From contig CAWGPR010000003.1 in NCBI GenBank assembly GCA_963824475.1, positions 558,001-622,000 on the forward strand: a stretch of DNA of 64,000 nucleotides, in the 5' to 3' direction. Shown one piece after another: positions 8,318 through 17,987 of this stretch. Position 1 is the stretch's first letter. Each line of letters begins with the position of its first letter. The notes beneath the pieces were generated by a model. That model ran no database searches, was not told the origin of the DNA, and saw only the letters and a list, made by a program, of their open reading frames with translations. Position numbers and translations under genes: made by a program. This DNA is from Roseiarcus sp963824475 (GTDB lineage: Bacteria; Pseudomonadota; Alphaproteobacteria; Rhizobiales; Beijerinckiaceae).

Positions 8318-9235
8318 TTAGCCGCGCTCAGGCGACGCCGCCATCGCCCCATCCTTGCGGATGAAGTCGACGAAGGCGCGCAAGGGCGCCGGCATGTTGC
8401 GGCTCGGATAGTAGAGGAACGGCCCCGAGAAGCTTTGCCGCCAGTCGGCCAGCACCTCCGTGAGCTCGCCGCGGTCAAGCGCCTCGCGCAGGAACTCCTC
8501 GAAGGTGCAGATGACGCCCAGACCCGCGATCGCGGCGTCGAGCTCGAGTTCGATCGCCGAGGCGATGAGCGGTCCGTCCACCCTGACGCGCACAATCTCG
8601 CCTAAGCGTTCGAACTCCCAATCGTTGACTGCGCCGCTCGCGAACCGGTGCCGGATGCAGGCATGGTTGACGAGGTCGCGCGGATGGCTCGGGATCCCGC
8701 GGGCGGCGAGATAAGCCGGCGCCGCGGCGACGAAGAAGCGCTGCACGCGCGGCCCGATCGGAACCGCGATCATGTCGCGCTCGATGCGCTCCTCGTAGCG
8801 GATGCCGGCGTCGAAGCCCGCCGCCACCACATCGATGAAGTCGTCGTTGGCGGCGATCTCCAGCGTGACGCCCGGATAGGCGGTGAGGAAGCGGCTCGCG
8901 ATGGAGGGGAGGATTTTCATCGCCACGATGATTGGCGCGTTGAGCCTGAGCGCGCCTCGCGGGCTCGAGCGGAAGCCGTTCACCACGTCGAGCCCGCTCT
9001 CGATCTCGGCAAGCGCCGGGGCCAGGCGCTCGAGCAGGCGCTGGCCGGCCTCGGTCGGCGCGACGCTGCGGGTGGTGCGGTTGAGCAGGCGCACGCCAAG
9101 CGCGGCTTCGAGCCGCCGCACCGCTTCGCTCAAAGCCGAGGCGGAAGCGTCGCGCCCTTGCGCCGCACCGCGAAAGCCCCGCGCGCGGGCGACGGCGACG
9201 AAGGCGTCGAGATCGGCAAGGCTGGGGCCGGTCAT
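8318..9235 (-). CDS. LysR-family transcriptional regulator
   Basis: 305-residue LysR regulator: winged helix-turn-helix in the first ~60 residues (LADLDAFVAVARARGFRGAA, then SALSEAVRRLEAALGV and LLNRTTRSVAPTEAG), followed by a LysR substrate-binding domain. The DNA-binding part resembles the large class of LysR proteins that act beside oxidoreductases (DsdC/AaeR-like). No divergent target gene lies next to it: upstream is a non-coding stretch with a large hairpin. MTGPSLADL at 9235 is preferred over the extension to 9274 because it gives the standard N-terminus. Ligand and regulon cannot be told from the sequence. Confidence 0.85.
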   Translation of the reverse strand: MTGPSLADLDAFVAVARARGFRGAAQGRDASASALSEAVRRLEAALGVRLLNRTTRSVAPTEAGQRLLERLAPALAEIESGLDVVNGFRSSPRGALRLNAPIIVAMKILPSIASRFLTAYPGVTLEIAANDDFIDVVAAGFDAGIRYEERIERDMIAVPIGPRVQRFFVAAAPAYLAARGIPSHPRDLVNHACIRHRFASGAVNDWEFERLGEIVRVRVDGPLIASAIELELDAAIAGLGVICTFEEFLREALDRGELTEVLADWRQSFSGPFLYYPSRNMPAPLRAFVDFIRKDGAMAASPERG

Positions 9236-9365
9236 TGTGCGCGTTTCAGCACGAACAGGGCGAATAAATGGCATTATGGCACAGAGAGCGAGCGCCTGGA
9301 AAGTCGGCGCTGTCGGAGGACTGTTCGGAACTATGGCGAGAAGAACCTGCGGCGAACGTATGAAG

Positions 9366-9411
9366 GCGTCATGGCCGCCCCCGGATCACAGTCCGGGGGC
9401 GGCCATGACGC
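9366..9411. repeat. Perfect 20-bp inverted repeat with 6-base loop
   Basis: Bases 9366-9385 are the exact reverse complement of 9392-9411, with the loop TCACAG between. The stem centre is GGCCGCCCCCGGA / TCCGGGGGCGGCC. No run of T follows on either strand, so it is not a standard terminator, although it lies between two minus-strand genes (rsmA and the LysR gene). It looks like a REP-type dispersed palindrome. Confidence 0.7.
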
Positions 9412-9487
9412 GCCATAGAGCCGTGGATTTATTTGGAAGGAATTCGCGCTTTGGTTGTATCTGCGGCTCCCGCGGGGGAAACCGGGC

Positions 9488-10360
9488 CTATCGGACCGAC
9501 CCAGCCGCCCGCGCCAGCGCCACGAACCGCCCGACGTCGACCTCCTCCGCCCGCATCGTCGGCTCAAGCCCCGCCGACGCGATGAGCGCGGGAAGGTCGA
9601 GCCCCCGCGCGGCGGCGAAGCCTTTCAGCGACTGGCGCAGCATCTTGCGGCGCTGGCCGAACGCGGCCTGGGTGAGAGCGGACAGAGTTGCGGCGTCGCA
9701 CTCCTCCGGGCTTGTGCGCGGAATGAGCTCGACCACGCTCGAGGTGACTTTCGGCGCGGGAATGAAGGCTTCGGGCGCGACGTCGAACAGGATCCGCGCC
9801 TCGGTCCGCCATCCCGCCAGCACCGCGAGGCGCCCGTAGTCCGCGCGCTCAGCGGGGGTCGCGACGATGCGCAGCGCCACCTCGCGCTGGAACATGAGGA
9901 TCAGGCGATCATAGAACGGCGGCCACGGATCGGCCTCGAGCCATTGGGTCAAGAGGGCGGTCGCGACGTTGTAGGGCAGGTTGGCGACGATGCGGATCGG
10001 CATGGCCCCGGCCTTGTCGATCAGCGTCTGAGGCGCGACGCGAAGCGCGTCGCCTTCGATGAGCTCGAGACGTCCCGGCCAATGCGCGGCGATTTCGTTG
10101 AGCGCCCCGAGAGCGCGCGCGTCGCGTTCGATCGCGATCACCTTCTCCGCCCCCTCCGAGAGGAGCGCCCGCGTGAGACCCCCCGGGCCGGGTCCGACCT
10201 CAACCACGGCGACGCCTGGGAGCGGCCCCGCGGCGCGCGCGATCTTTCGCGTCAGGTTGAGGTCGAACAGGAAGTTCTGCCCGAGCCCCTTGCGGGGATT
10301 GAGCCCGTGCGCCGCGACCACTTCGCTCAAGCGTGGCAAGCCGTCCGCGGCGAGAGTCAT
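9488..10360 (-). CDS. rsmA: 16S rRNA adenine(1518/1519)-N6-dimethyltransferase
   Basis: 290-residue KsgA/Dim1-family methyltransferase that dimethylates two adjacent adenines in the 3' hairpin of 16S rRNA during small-subunit assembly. Motifs: KGLGQNFLFD at residue ~25, SAM-binding VEVGPGPGGLT at ~52, acidic ribose-binding IAIERD at ~75, and the NLPYNVAT motif (N-L-P-Y) at ~122. The start overlaps the stop of pdxA by four bases (ATGA), the classical pdxA-rsmA arrangement. Confidence 0.95.
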   Translation of the reverse strand: MTLAADGLPRLSEVVAAHGLNPRKGLGQNFLFDLNLTRKIARAAGPLPGVAVVEVGPGPGGLTRALLSEGAEKVIAIERDARALGALNEIAAHWPGRLELIEGDALRVAPQTLIDKAGAMPIRIVANLPYNVATALLTQWLEADPWPPFYDRLILMFQREVALRIVATPAERADYGRLAVLAGWRTEARILFDVAPEAFIPAPKVTSSVVELIPRTSPEECDAATLSALTQAAFGQRRKMLRQSLKGFAAARGLDLPALIASAGLEPTMRAEEVDVGRFVALARAAGSVR

Positions 10361-11352
10361 CGCGTCAATCGGTCGGCGAGCTTGAGCGCTGCGATGAGGC
10401 TCGCCGGATTCGCGAGCCCCTTCCCGGCAATGTCGAACGCCGTGCCATGATCGGGAGACGTGCGCACGAACGGCAGACCGAGCGTGACGTTGACGCCTTC
10501 ATCGAAGGCCAGCGTCTTAACCGGGATCAGGCCCTGGTCGTGGTACATCGTGAGCGCCACGTCGTAGCGCGCCCGCGCCTTGGGATGGAACATCGTATCG
10601 GCGGGGAGCGGCCCGACGACGTCGATCCCCTCGGCCTTGAGCGCCTCGATCGCGGGCTTTATGATCGTGATCTCCTCCCGGCCCATCGCCCCGCCCTCGC
10701 CCGCGTGCGGATTGAGGCCGGCGACGGCCAGACGCGGCCGCGCCACGCCGAAGCGGGCGGTGAGGTCGCGATCGACCACGCGGGCCGTCCTGATGATGAG
10801 TTCGGCCGTCAGCGCCTTGGGCGCATCGGCGAGCGGGATATGAATGGTGACTGGGACGACCTTGAGCGTCTCCGACCAGATCATCATCACCGGGAAGGCC
10901 GGCGGGCCCCAGGCCTCGGCGAGCGCGCCGAGATATTCGGTGTGTCCGGGGTATTTGAACCCGGCCTGATAAAGCGCGGCCTTGGCGATCGGGTTGGTCA
11001 CCACCGCGCGCGCCTGGCCTTGATGGACCGCTTCGACCGCGCGCTCGATCGATTCGATTGTCGCCGCGGCGTTGGCTGCGCTAGGGCGGCCGGGTGCGTC
11101 TTCGACCGCGTTTTTCAACGGAACGACCGGCAGGCCGTTCGAGAACGCGGCCGTGGCCCCGGCGGGATCGGTCTCGATGATCGGGACCGCGAAGCCCGCG
11201 CGCTTGGCGGCCGCGGCCAGAATGCTGGGCGCCGCGAAAACGACGAACGGCGCGTTTGGCGTTCGGTCGCGCCAGGCGGCCAGCGCCAGTTCCGGGCCGA
11301 TCCCCGCCGGGTCGCCCATGGTCATCGCCAGCGGCGTCGTGTCGCCGGTCAT
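10357..11352 (-). CDS. pdxA: 4-hydroxythreonine-4-phosphate dehydrogenase
   Basis: 331-residue NAD-dependent, metal-requiring dehydrogenase of pyridoxal phosphate synthesis. It turns 4-phosphohydroxy-L-threonine into the amino-ketone that PdxJ condenses. Motifs: TMGDPAGIGPE at residue ~11, GHTEYLG (metal His, ~140), NPHAGEGG (~215), MYHDQGLIPVK (~270) and GTAFDIAGKG (~300). It lies 45 bases after lptD and overlaps rsmA. In many alphaproteobacteria a surA chaperone gene sits between lptD and pdxA; it is absent here. Confidence 0.95.
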   Translation of the reverse strand: MTGDTTPLAMTMGDPAGIGPELALAAWRDRTPNAPFVVFAAPSILAAAAKRAGFAVPIIETDPAGATAAFSNGLPVVPLKNAVEDAPGRPSAANAAATIESIERAVEAVHQGQARAVVTNPIAKAALYQAGFKYPGHTEYLGALAEAWGPPAFPVMMIWSETLKVVPVTIHIPLADAPKALTAELIIRTARVVDRDLTARFGVARPRLAVAGLNPHAGEGGAMGREEITIIKPAIEALKAEGIDVVGPLPADTMFHPKARARYDVALTMYHDQGLIPVKTLAFDEGVNVTLGLPFVRTSPDHGTAFDIAGKGLANPASLIAALKLADRLTR

Positions 11353-11397
11353 GTTCGAGGCTCCAAGGGCGGCTTCGCCAACCGGACGATGAGACGA

Positions 11398-13986
11398 TCA
11401 GAGGCCGACGTTCGTCCTGACGTCGCCGAGCGTGCGCAGCACGAGTTGAATCATCAGCGTCTGGTTGCGGATCGACGGGTTCAAAATGGCGGGGCCGCCC
11501 GGGAACGCTTGGTAGATGGCCGGCTGGGTGACATTGGACGAATACGTGAAATTGAGGGTCGTGCACTCGTCCTTGTAGCCGAGGCCGAATGAATAGCCGA
11601 CGGGGTAGAAGATCGGCGTCTCCTGTCCCAGCGTGTCGTAATAGTGACGCGACATGTCGAGCACGAGCGATCCGTTGACCGACCACCGATTCTGGAAGCT
11701 GTAGCCCAGGTTTCCGCTCAGGCCTTCGCGCGGGAATTCGAATCCCAACTCGGGTTGCGCGGCGTAGAGAGCGTAATCGACGCTGCCGGTTACGCCGGCA
11801 TAGCTTGCCTTGGCGATCCCGTCGAACCGTGCGAGTTGCAGCGTCGAACTGTCGAACTGCTGTTTGCTCATGAGCGTAATCGGGTTCGAGAACGGCTGCA
11901 GCGTCTCGCCGAACACGAAGTTCGAGTACCTCTTGTCCAAGCCGGACTCGAGCCCGGTGTTGGTGGGATCATAGAGAGTATAGGAATTCTGTCCGGCGAC
12001 CTGGACCGATTCCCCGCCGACAAAGTTGGCGTGGCCTCCGTTGGCGAAGTCGGCGGTGTACTGGAATCCGTAATTGAGCCGCGTGCCTCCCTCGACCCGA
12101 TCGTAGCCCGAGAACTTGTTCCAGGCGAACAGGTTCGTATCGTCGAAAACGAGGCTCTGCGAATCCTCGTTGGGCTGGATTCTCGGGATAATCTCGCTCG
12201 GCCGGGCGATGAACTGGGCGATCGGCGTGATCGTCTGCGTCCCCCAGGACGACGTGGACGTGAACGGAAAGCGGTACTCGAGGCCGGCGCCAGCCATGCC
12301 GCGCGCGAAGGCCCCCTGGCTCGAGCCGGAAAAGAAGGCGGCCTGGCTCGAATTTGCGACCGTGCTCGTGCCGAGCGCGCTGGCGTAGGTGATCGATCCG
12401 GTTTCATTGAGTTCGGTCGCCTCGCCGTCGAGCCGCGCAAACAGGTACGGCTTCCAGACCTCCCCGATGGGATCGATGTAGCCGCGCCGCCACGAGACCT
12501 GTCCCGACGCGCGCGTGTAGTCGCCGGCGATGCCGTTCAACATGCATTTGCCCGGAAAATACGTGTTCACGACCGTGTTTCCGACTTGCGTCTCGCAGAC
12601 GTTATAGAGGTGATAGGCGGCGTCGAAGGTCTGCAGGCCGGTCGACTGGAACGCGGCGTTGGTCTGGTTGATGTTGGCGATGTTGGCGTCGACGGTCAGT
12701 TCGCCTCCGAGCCCGTTGGTGCGGTCGGCGGGGACATTGATCACACGGTTGTAGTCGAAGACCGGCGCGACGGCGACCGGCAGCGTGCGATTGTCGTCGT
12801 TCATCGTCGTGCCCTCGAAATGATAGGCGCTGAGGTCAAAGTAACTCTGGGTGCCCTGGCCGCGCAGATACGCCGTCGAGACAACGTCCTGGAAAAAGAA
12901 ATTGTCGAAGTTGATGCCCTGAAGCCGGTAATCGTTGAGGAAGAATTTGTCGCTCATCCATGTGCCGTTCCAACCGAACTGCCACATGTCATTGAGAAAA
13001 AAGTTGCCGGTGCTCTCGAGCGCGCCGCGCAGGCGCAGATCTCCCGCGCCATAGGGAAAGGCGGGGAAGGCGCCAGGCTGCTCCTGGTCGATCCCGATCG
13101 CCCGAATGTTGTACATGCCGTTGGATAGTCGCTGGCGCCAATCGATCTCTCCCAATAAACCCTGCTTTGAAAGATACGTTGGGGTCAGGGTGAGGTCGTA
13201 GTTGGGCGCCAGATTGATGAAATAGGGCAAGCTGATGCCAGTGCCGAGGTAGCCCCCGGAAACGAGCGCGGGCGCCAAAAGGCCGGTCTTCTTGTTGACG
13301 GTCGAGTCGGCTGAGGAAAAATAGGGCATGTAGAAGACGGGGAAGCCCCAGAACTGGAGCTGAGCGTCCTCGTAGTAGATGGTGTGGGTCTCCTGGTTCT
13401 CGATGATCTTGGTCGCCTTCACCTGCCAGAATGGCGGCCGTTCCGGATGGTCCTTGCACGGTTCGCAGGCGGTATAGGCGCCTTTCTCAAGCACCGTGAT
13501 ATCGCCGTTCGAGCGCTCCACCCGAGGCGAACTAAAGCGCGTCTTGTCGGTCGTCAGAACCTGGACGCTGTCGATAAAGCCGTCGCGAAAATCGTCGCTG
13601 AGCGCAAACCGGCTTCCGTAGATGATGTTGCCATGCTCATCCGTCATCTTGGCGTGGCCTTCCGCGTAAACGCGCTTGGTGGCGCGGTCGTAAGTTACGC
13701 GGTCGGCTTGAAGCACGCGGCCCTGGTAGAAGAGCTGAACCGAACCGACGGCCGAGATTGTGTTTTTGTCCTTGTCGTAGACGAGCTCGTCCGCGTCGAT
13801 GACCAGCTTGTCCTGCGGCTTGGCTTGCGTCGACTGGGCTTCCAGGGGAGGTGATTGCGCGGCCGCGGGGCCTGTGAACAATAGGGTCCACGCCGCAGCG
13901 GCCGCGACTGCGAACGACAGTGCGATACGTGCCGCCCACGTTTGGCGGCGATTGGACTTAAAGGAAAAGCTGACGGCGAAACCCAT
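11398..13986 (-). CDS. lptD: LPS-assembly protein LptD
   Basis: 862-residue outer-membrane beta-barrel that inserts lipopolysaccharide into the outer leaflet together with LptE. After a signal peptide (basic start, AARIALSFAVAAAAAWTLLF, then GPAAAQS) comes an LptA/OstA-like periplasmic domain at residues ~50-170 (LVIDADELVYDKDKNT). The LptD barrel follows, with the conserved FWGFPVFYMPYFS segment at ~220. Cysteines occur in ACEPCKD (~190) and in CETQ and KCML (~470), where LptD disulfides are expected. The start ATG overlaps the lptG stop by one base (TGATG), so ATG 13986 is preferred over the longer frame to 14196, which would run inside lptG. Confidence 0.93.
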   Translation of the reverse strand: MGFAVSFSFKSNRRQTWAARIALSFAVAAAAAWTLLFTGPAAAQSPPLEAQSTQAKPQDKLVIDADELVYDKDKNTISAVGSVQLFYQGRVLQADRVTYDRATKRVYAEGHAKMTDEHGNIIYGSRFALSDDFRDGFIDSVQVLTTDKTRFSSPRVERSNGDITVLEKGAYTACEPCKDHPERPPFWQVKATKIIENQETHTIYYEDAQLQFWGFPVFYMPYFSSADSTVNKKTGLLAPALVSGGYLGTGISLPYFINLAPNYDLTLTPTYLSKQGLLGEIDWRQRLSNGMYNIRAIGIDQEQPGAFPAFPYGAGDLRLRGALESTGNFFLNDMWQFGWNGTWMSDKFFLNDYRLQGINFDNFFFQDVVSTAYLRGQGTQSYFDLSAYHFEGTTMNDDNRTLPVAVAPVFDYNRVINVPADRTNGLGGELTVDANIANINQTNAAFQSTGLQTFDAAYHLYNVCETQVGNTVVNTYFPGKCMLNGIAGDYTRASGQVSWRRGYIDPIGEVWKPYLFARLDGEATELNETGSITYASALGTSTVANSSQAAFFSGSSQGAFARGMAGAGLEYRFPFTSTSSWGTQTITPIAQFIARPSEIIPRIQPNEDSQSLVFDDTNLFAWNKFSGYDRVEGGTRLNYGFQYTADFANGGHANFVGGESVQVAGQNSYTLYDPTNTGLESGLDKRYSNFVFGETLQPFSNPITLMSKQQFDSSTLQLARFDGIAKASYAGVTGSVDYALYAAQPELGFEFPREGLSGNLGYSFQNRWSVNGSLVLDMSRHYYDTLGQETPIFYPVGYSFGLGYKDECTTLNFTYSSNVTQPAIYQAFPGGPAILNPSIRNQTLMIQLVLRTLGDVRTNVGL

Positions 13987-15065
13987 CAACCATCCTCTTG
14001 TTGCAGCAGCACGTACACGCCAAACATGCAACCGACAATCCCGGGCGACCACCCCGCCACGGAGGCGCTGAGGAAGCCGGCTCCACCGAGATCGGTGACC
14101 ACTTTGGTGGCCACATAAAGCATGAACCCCGCCAGGACGCCACCGGAAACCATATATTCGATCCCGCCCATTCGGAAGAATCTTAACGAAAAGCACGCGG
14201 CCACCAGCACCATCGACGCCAGCATCAGCGGGCGCGCCAGAAGCTCATGATATTTCAGCAGGTAAGCTGTCGGATCCAATCCCGCGCGCGCCGTCTCTTC
14301 GGCAAGCCCGGGCAGCCGCCAGAACGACACGGTTTCGGGCGCGACGAACGCCTGGGCGACCTCGCTCCGATCAAGGTTCGTGGCCAAAAGGTAGGTGGGG
14401 GCCGTTGAGGCTTCGAAACCCGGGGTCACCACCACGACATTGTGCAACACCCAGTATCCGTCGCGTAGCTCGCCTGAGGCCGCCTCCAGTCGTTCGACAA
14501 AATTACCCTTTTCGTCGAAGTTGAAAACCTCGATGCCGTTGAACTCGACGCCGCCCGCGCTCCTGCCAGCGGCGCGAATGACCGCCTGGCCGTCCACGCT
14601 TTTTTGTCGAATCCACAGTCCGATCGAGTCCAAGGCCAGGCCGCCGAACACTTTGGACTCGATCTCATCCGACTTCTGCTTCATCCATGTCGATGCTGGA
14701 TTGTAGGCGACGACCGAGAACACTCCGATGAGCACCATCACGACGAGCGGAGGCGTCAGGAATTGCCAAACAGATACCCCGGCAGCGCGCGCGACGACCA
14801 ACTCCATCTTGCGCGATAAGTTGAGGAACGCGATCATCGATCCAAACAGAACCGCAAACGGCAACGCCTGCTCGGCGACCGTCGGAGTTCGCAGGAACGA
14901 CAGGCCCGCCATCAGAATCCCGGTGGCGCGCTTCGAATCGCCTGAGCGACGCAGGAGCTCGACCAAATCGACGGCGTAGATAAGGACAAAGACGACCATG
15001 AAGGCGGCGATGACGGTGCGGGCAAAACGGCCGGCCAGATAGAATGACAGCGTCCGGCCAATCAC
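13986..15065 (-). CDS. lptG: LPS export ABC transporter permease LptG
   Basis: 359-residue inner-membrane permease that, with LptF and the ATPase LptB, lifts lipopolysaccharide into the Lpt bridge. The YjgP/YjgQ fold is visible: hydrophobic helices at residues ~12-35, 58-80, 98-125 and three more in the last 100 residues, around a periplasmic jellyroll (FNGIEVFNFDEKGNFVERLEA). A GTG start at 15065 overlaps the lptF stop (GTGA), which fixes the start against a longer frame reaching 15161. Confidence 0.92.
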   Translation of the reverse strand: MIGRTLSFYLAGRFARTVIAAFMVVFVLIYAVDLVELLRRSGDSKRATGILMAGLSFLRTPTVAEQALPFAVLFGSMIAFLNLSRKMELVVARAAGVSVWQFLTPPLVVMVLIGVFSVVAYNPASTWMKQKSDEIESKVFGGLALDSIGLWIRQKSVDGQAVIRAAGRSAGGVEFNGIEVFNFDEKGNFVERLEAASGELRDGYWVLHNVVVVTPGFEASTAPTYLLATNLDRSEVAQAFVAPETVSFWRLPGLAEETARAGLDPTAYLLKYHELLARPLMLASMVLVAACFSLRFFRMGGIEYMVSGGVLAGFMLYVATKVVTDLGGAGFLSASVAGWSPGIVGCMFGVYVLLQQEDG

Positions 15066-16177
15066 GCAGGAATCCTTGCGAGCGGCTGCGCGAGCGCCAC
15101 GATTGGTCGTCTGAAGATCACCGCCAAGGCGCCAAGGCACGCGGCAACCGGGACCGTCCAAACGAAGATGGCGGCGGACGGAACGCCGACGGCAAGCGTC
15201 GTGGCCGCGATGCCGAGCATACGCACGCCGAAAAACGCCAGAACCGCCCCAGCGATCGCCAGCCCCCGTCCCTGACGGGTCGTACGCGCCTCTCCGAGCG
15301 CGGCGAAGGCAATGAGACCACCGGCGACGGCGTACAGGGGGCTCGCCAGGCGGTCGAGCAGTTCGCTGCGAATATGTCCGAGCAGCGCCGGATCCGACCG
15401 GTCCCGCGCGTCGGGGGCCATCAATTGCGCAGTCGAGCGTTCGCGCGGCCTTTTCATCGCGCTGACGGCGTGCATGAATTGCGACAGGTCAATGGTGTAG
15501 TCGTCAAAAGTCACCATCGCCGAATCGCCAGCCGACTGTGGCCGCAATAGGACGCCCTTGGACAGCTGGAGGTAACTTGTTCCATCCCGATCGACTGTTT
15601 TTCCCGCCTCCGCAATATAGGTCGTGATCCGAGCGGGATCACGCTGGTCCTGCATGAACACCCCGTGCAGCGACCCATCGGGCGTGCGCTCGCGAAAGTG
15701 AAATACGAATCCCGATTCGAGCTGGGAGAAAGCGCCCGGACGGGCAAAGTTGGCGATGAAATCGGCGTGAACGAACGTCGTCAGATTCTCGATCGCCCCG
15801 AAACTCCAGGGCAAAACTTGGATATAGAGCATAGCCACAATCGCAAACACCAACCCCGACAGCAACGCCATTGGACGCAGCAGCCGAAAGGGGGACACGC
15901 CTGAAGCCGCCATAACGACGAGCTCGCTGTCGCCGTTGAGCTTATTGAGGGTGTAGAGGACCCCGGCAAACAGCGCGACCGGCGCGATGAAGGCGACCAG
16001 CGAAGGCAGCGCCAGCCCCGTGATCATGAGAAATATCAGTATGGTCTGGCCTTTGCTGGTGATCAGGTCGATCTGCCGCAGCGCCTGGGTCACCCAGACG
16101 ACGCCGGTCAAGACCACCAGGCCCGAGACAGCGGCTGTTGTCGCCGTCCGCAGCAGATAGCGTTCAATTTGGATCAT
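15062..16177 (-). CDS. lptF: LPS export ABC transporter permease LptF
   Basis: 371-residue partner of LptG with the same six-helix plus periplasmic-domain plan. It has the family start IERYLLRTAT, the helix LTGVVWVTQALRQIDLI, and the ELVVMAASGVSPFRLLRP cytoplasmic loop (coupling region, residues ~85-105). The periplasmic part runs ~130-250, and the last three helices follow LASPLYAVAGGLIAFAALG. First gene of the lptF-lptG-lptD-pdxA-rsmA run; it diverges from pepA with 265 bases between. Confidence 0.93.
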   Translation of the reverse strand: MIQIERYLLRTATTAAVSGLVVLTGVVWVTQALRQIDLITSKGQTILIFLMITGLALPSLVAFIAPVALFAGVLYTLNKLNGDSELVVMAASGVSPFRLLRPMALLSGLVFAIVAMLYIQVLPWSFGAIENLTTFVHADFIANFARPGAFSQLESGFVFHFRERTPDGSLHGVFMQDQRDPARITTYIAEAGKTVDRDGTSYLQLSKGVLLRPQSAGDSAMVTFDDYTIDLSQFMHAVSAMKRPRERSTAQLMAPDARDRSDPALLGHIRSELLDRLASPLYAVAGGLIAFAALGEARTTRQGRGLAIAGAVLAFFGVRMLGIAATTLAVGVPSAAIFVWTVPVAACLGALAVIFRRPIVALAQPLARIPA

Positions 16178-16442
16178 CGCCGCCGTATTGTCTGGAGGGT
16201 GAGCGGCCGCGCGTCAGCGCGCGGCCCACCGCCCGGAGCGCCCGGCCGACGTATTCTCTCTCGTTGCAAGGCGACTTGCTCCTCTCGTCGGCGTGAGAAC
16301 CTAACCGGCTGAAATGTGCCGCTCAATCGCGGCGGCTTATTGACGAGCGTGGCAAAACCCCCCGATATGGCGCCGCCCGCCAGCGACGCCGCGCCGGTTG
16401 GCCTGAAGTCATCGAATCCCGGACAAAGGATATGCGCTGGTC

Positions 16443-17942
16443 ATGAGCGGAGCCGTCAAGATCGCCTTTGGGGCCCTCTCCGCGCCCAAGGGCAGCGCGC
16501 TCATCGTCTTCGTCGGCGCCGACATGAAACCCGCCCCGACCGTGACGGCCCAGTTCGGCGATCTCGAACCGCTCATCCGCGCCGCGGCCAAGGCGTCCAA
16601 CTTTCGCGGCGCCCAGCGCACCGCGCTCGACATCCTGGCGCCGGCCGGCCTGGACGCTTCCCGCCTGGTGGTTATCGGCGTCGCTCCGGGCAAGGACAAC
16701 GCGCCGGTCGACTTCATCATCCTCGGCGGATTCACTTTCGGCAAGGTGACCGGCGCCAAGCGGGTCGAAGTTGCATTCGAGGCTCCGTCGGGAATGTGGG
16801 ACGGCCCGGCAGCCGCCGATTTTGCGCTCGGCCTTCGCCTGCGCGGCTACCGGTTCGACAAATACAAGACGCGCAAGAAGGACCCGGAGGACGACAACAT
16901 AGAGGCGCCCGATTTTGTCATCGGCTCGAGCCACGCGGTCGCCGCGCGCACGGCCGCCCAGGAGCGCTTCGCCGTCGCCGAAGGCGTCGAACTGGCGCGC
17001 AATCTGGTCAACGAGCCGCCCAACGTGCTTTTTCCCGTCGAGTTCGCCGATCGCGCCAAAACGCTGGAGAAGCTCGGCGTCGAAGTGGAAGCGCTCGACG
17101 AGAAGGCGATGGGCAAACTGGGGATGAACGCGCTGCTGGCCGTGGGACGAGGATCAGCGCGCGACAGCCGCCTCGTCGCGATGCGCTGGAACGGGGCGCG
17201 GTCAAAACGGACAAAACCGATCGCCGTCGTGGGCAAGGGGGTCTGTTTCGATTCGGGCGGAATCTCCATCAAACCATCGTCCGGGATGGAGGATATGAAG
17301 GGCGACATGGGCGGCGGGGCTTGCGTTGTCGGGCTCATGCACGCGCTCGCCGCCCGCAAAGCGAAAGTCAACGTGGTCGGCGTCGTCGGCCTGGTCGAGA
17401 ACATGCCCGACGGCGACGCGATCCGGCCGGGCGACATCATCACTTCGATGTCGGGGCAGACAATCGAGATCGTCAATACGGACGCCGAAGGGCGGCTCGT
17501 TCTGGCCGACGCGCTCTGGTACGCTCAGGAGACCTATTCCCCGAGGGCGATCATCGACCTTGCAACGCTGACTGGCGCCATCATGGTCGCGCTCGGGAAT
17601 GAGGTGGCTGGACTCTTCTCTAATAATGACGAGCTCGCGCAACGGCTTGCGGCCGCAGGCGAGGCGTCGGGCGAAAAGGTCTGGCGCATGCCGCTCGGCC
17701 CGGCTTACGACAAGCTGATCGATTCCAAATTCGCCGACATGAAGAATACCGGCGGCCGCCACGGCGGCTCGATCACCGCCGCGCAGTTCCTGCAGCGGTT
17801 CGTCAAGGAGACGCCGTGGGCGCATATCGATGTCGCAGGCACCGCGATGGGTTCGCCGCCATCGGACATCAATCAGTCCTGGGGTTCGGGCTGGGGCGTG
17901 CGTCTTCTCAATCGTCTCATGGCCGATTCCTACGAAGATTAG
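16443..17942 (+). CDS. pepA: Leucyl aminopeptidase (M17)
   Basis: 499-residue dinuclear-metal aminopeptidase of peptide turnover; in some bacteria PepA also binds DNA. The C-terminal catalytic half has VGKGVCFDSGGISIKP (metal-binding Lys/Asp, residue ~262), DMGGGA (~290) and the M17 signature NTDAEGRLVLADAL (~345). ATG 16443 is preceded by only a weak AAGG. Divergence from the lpt genes and linkage to holC downstream are typical of alphaproteobacteria. Confidence 0.94.
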   Translation: MSGAVKIAFGALSAPKGSALIVFVGADMKPAPTVTAQFGDLEPLIRAAAKASNFRGAQRTALDILAPAGLDASRLVVIGVAPGKDNAPVDFIILGGFTFGKVTGAKRVEVAFEAPSGMWDGPAAADFALGLRLRGYRFDKYKTRKKDPEDDNIEAPDFVIGSSHAVAARTAAQERFAVAEGVELARNLVNEPPNVLFPVEFADRAKTLEKLGVEVEALDEKAMGKLGMNALLAVGRGSARDSRLVAMRWNGARSKRTKPIAVVGKGVCFDSGGISIKPSSGMEDMKGDMGGGACVVGLMHALAARKAKVNVVGVVGLVENMPDGDAIRPGDIITSMSGQTIEIVNTDAEGRLVLADALWYAQETYSPRAIIDLATLTGAIMVALGNEVAGLFSNNDELAQRLAAAGEASGEKVWRMPLGPAYDKLIDSKFADMKNTGGRHGGSITAAQFLQRFVKETPWAHIDVAGTAMGSPPSDINQSWGSGWGVRLLNRLMADSYED

Positions 17943-17987
17943 GGTCTCATTGACGAATTGATTCGAGACTCGGGCGGAGGGGTCAGG

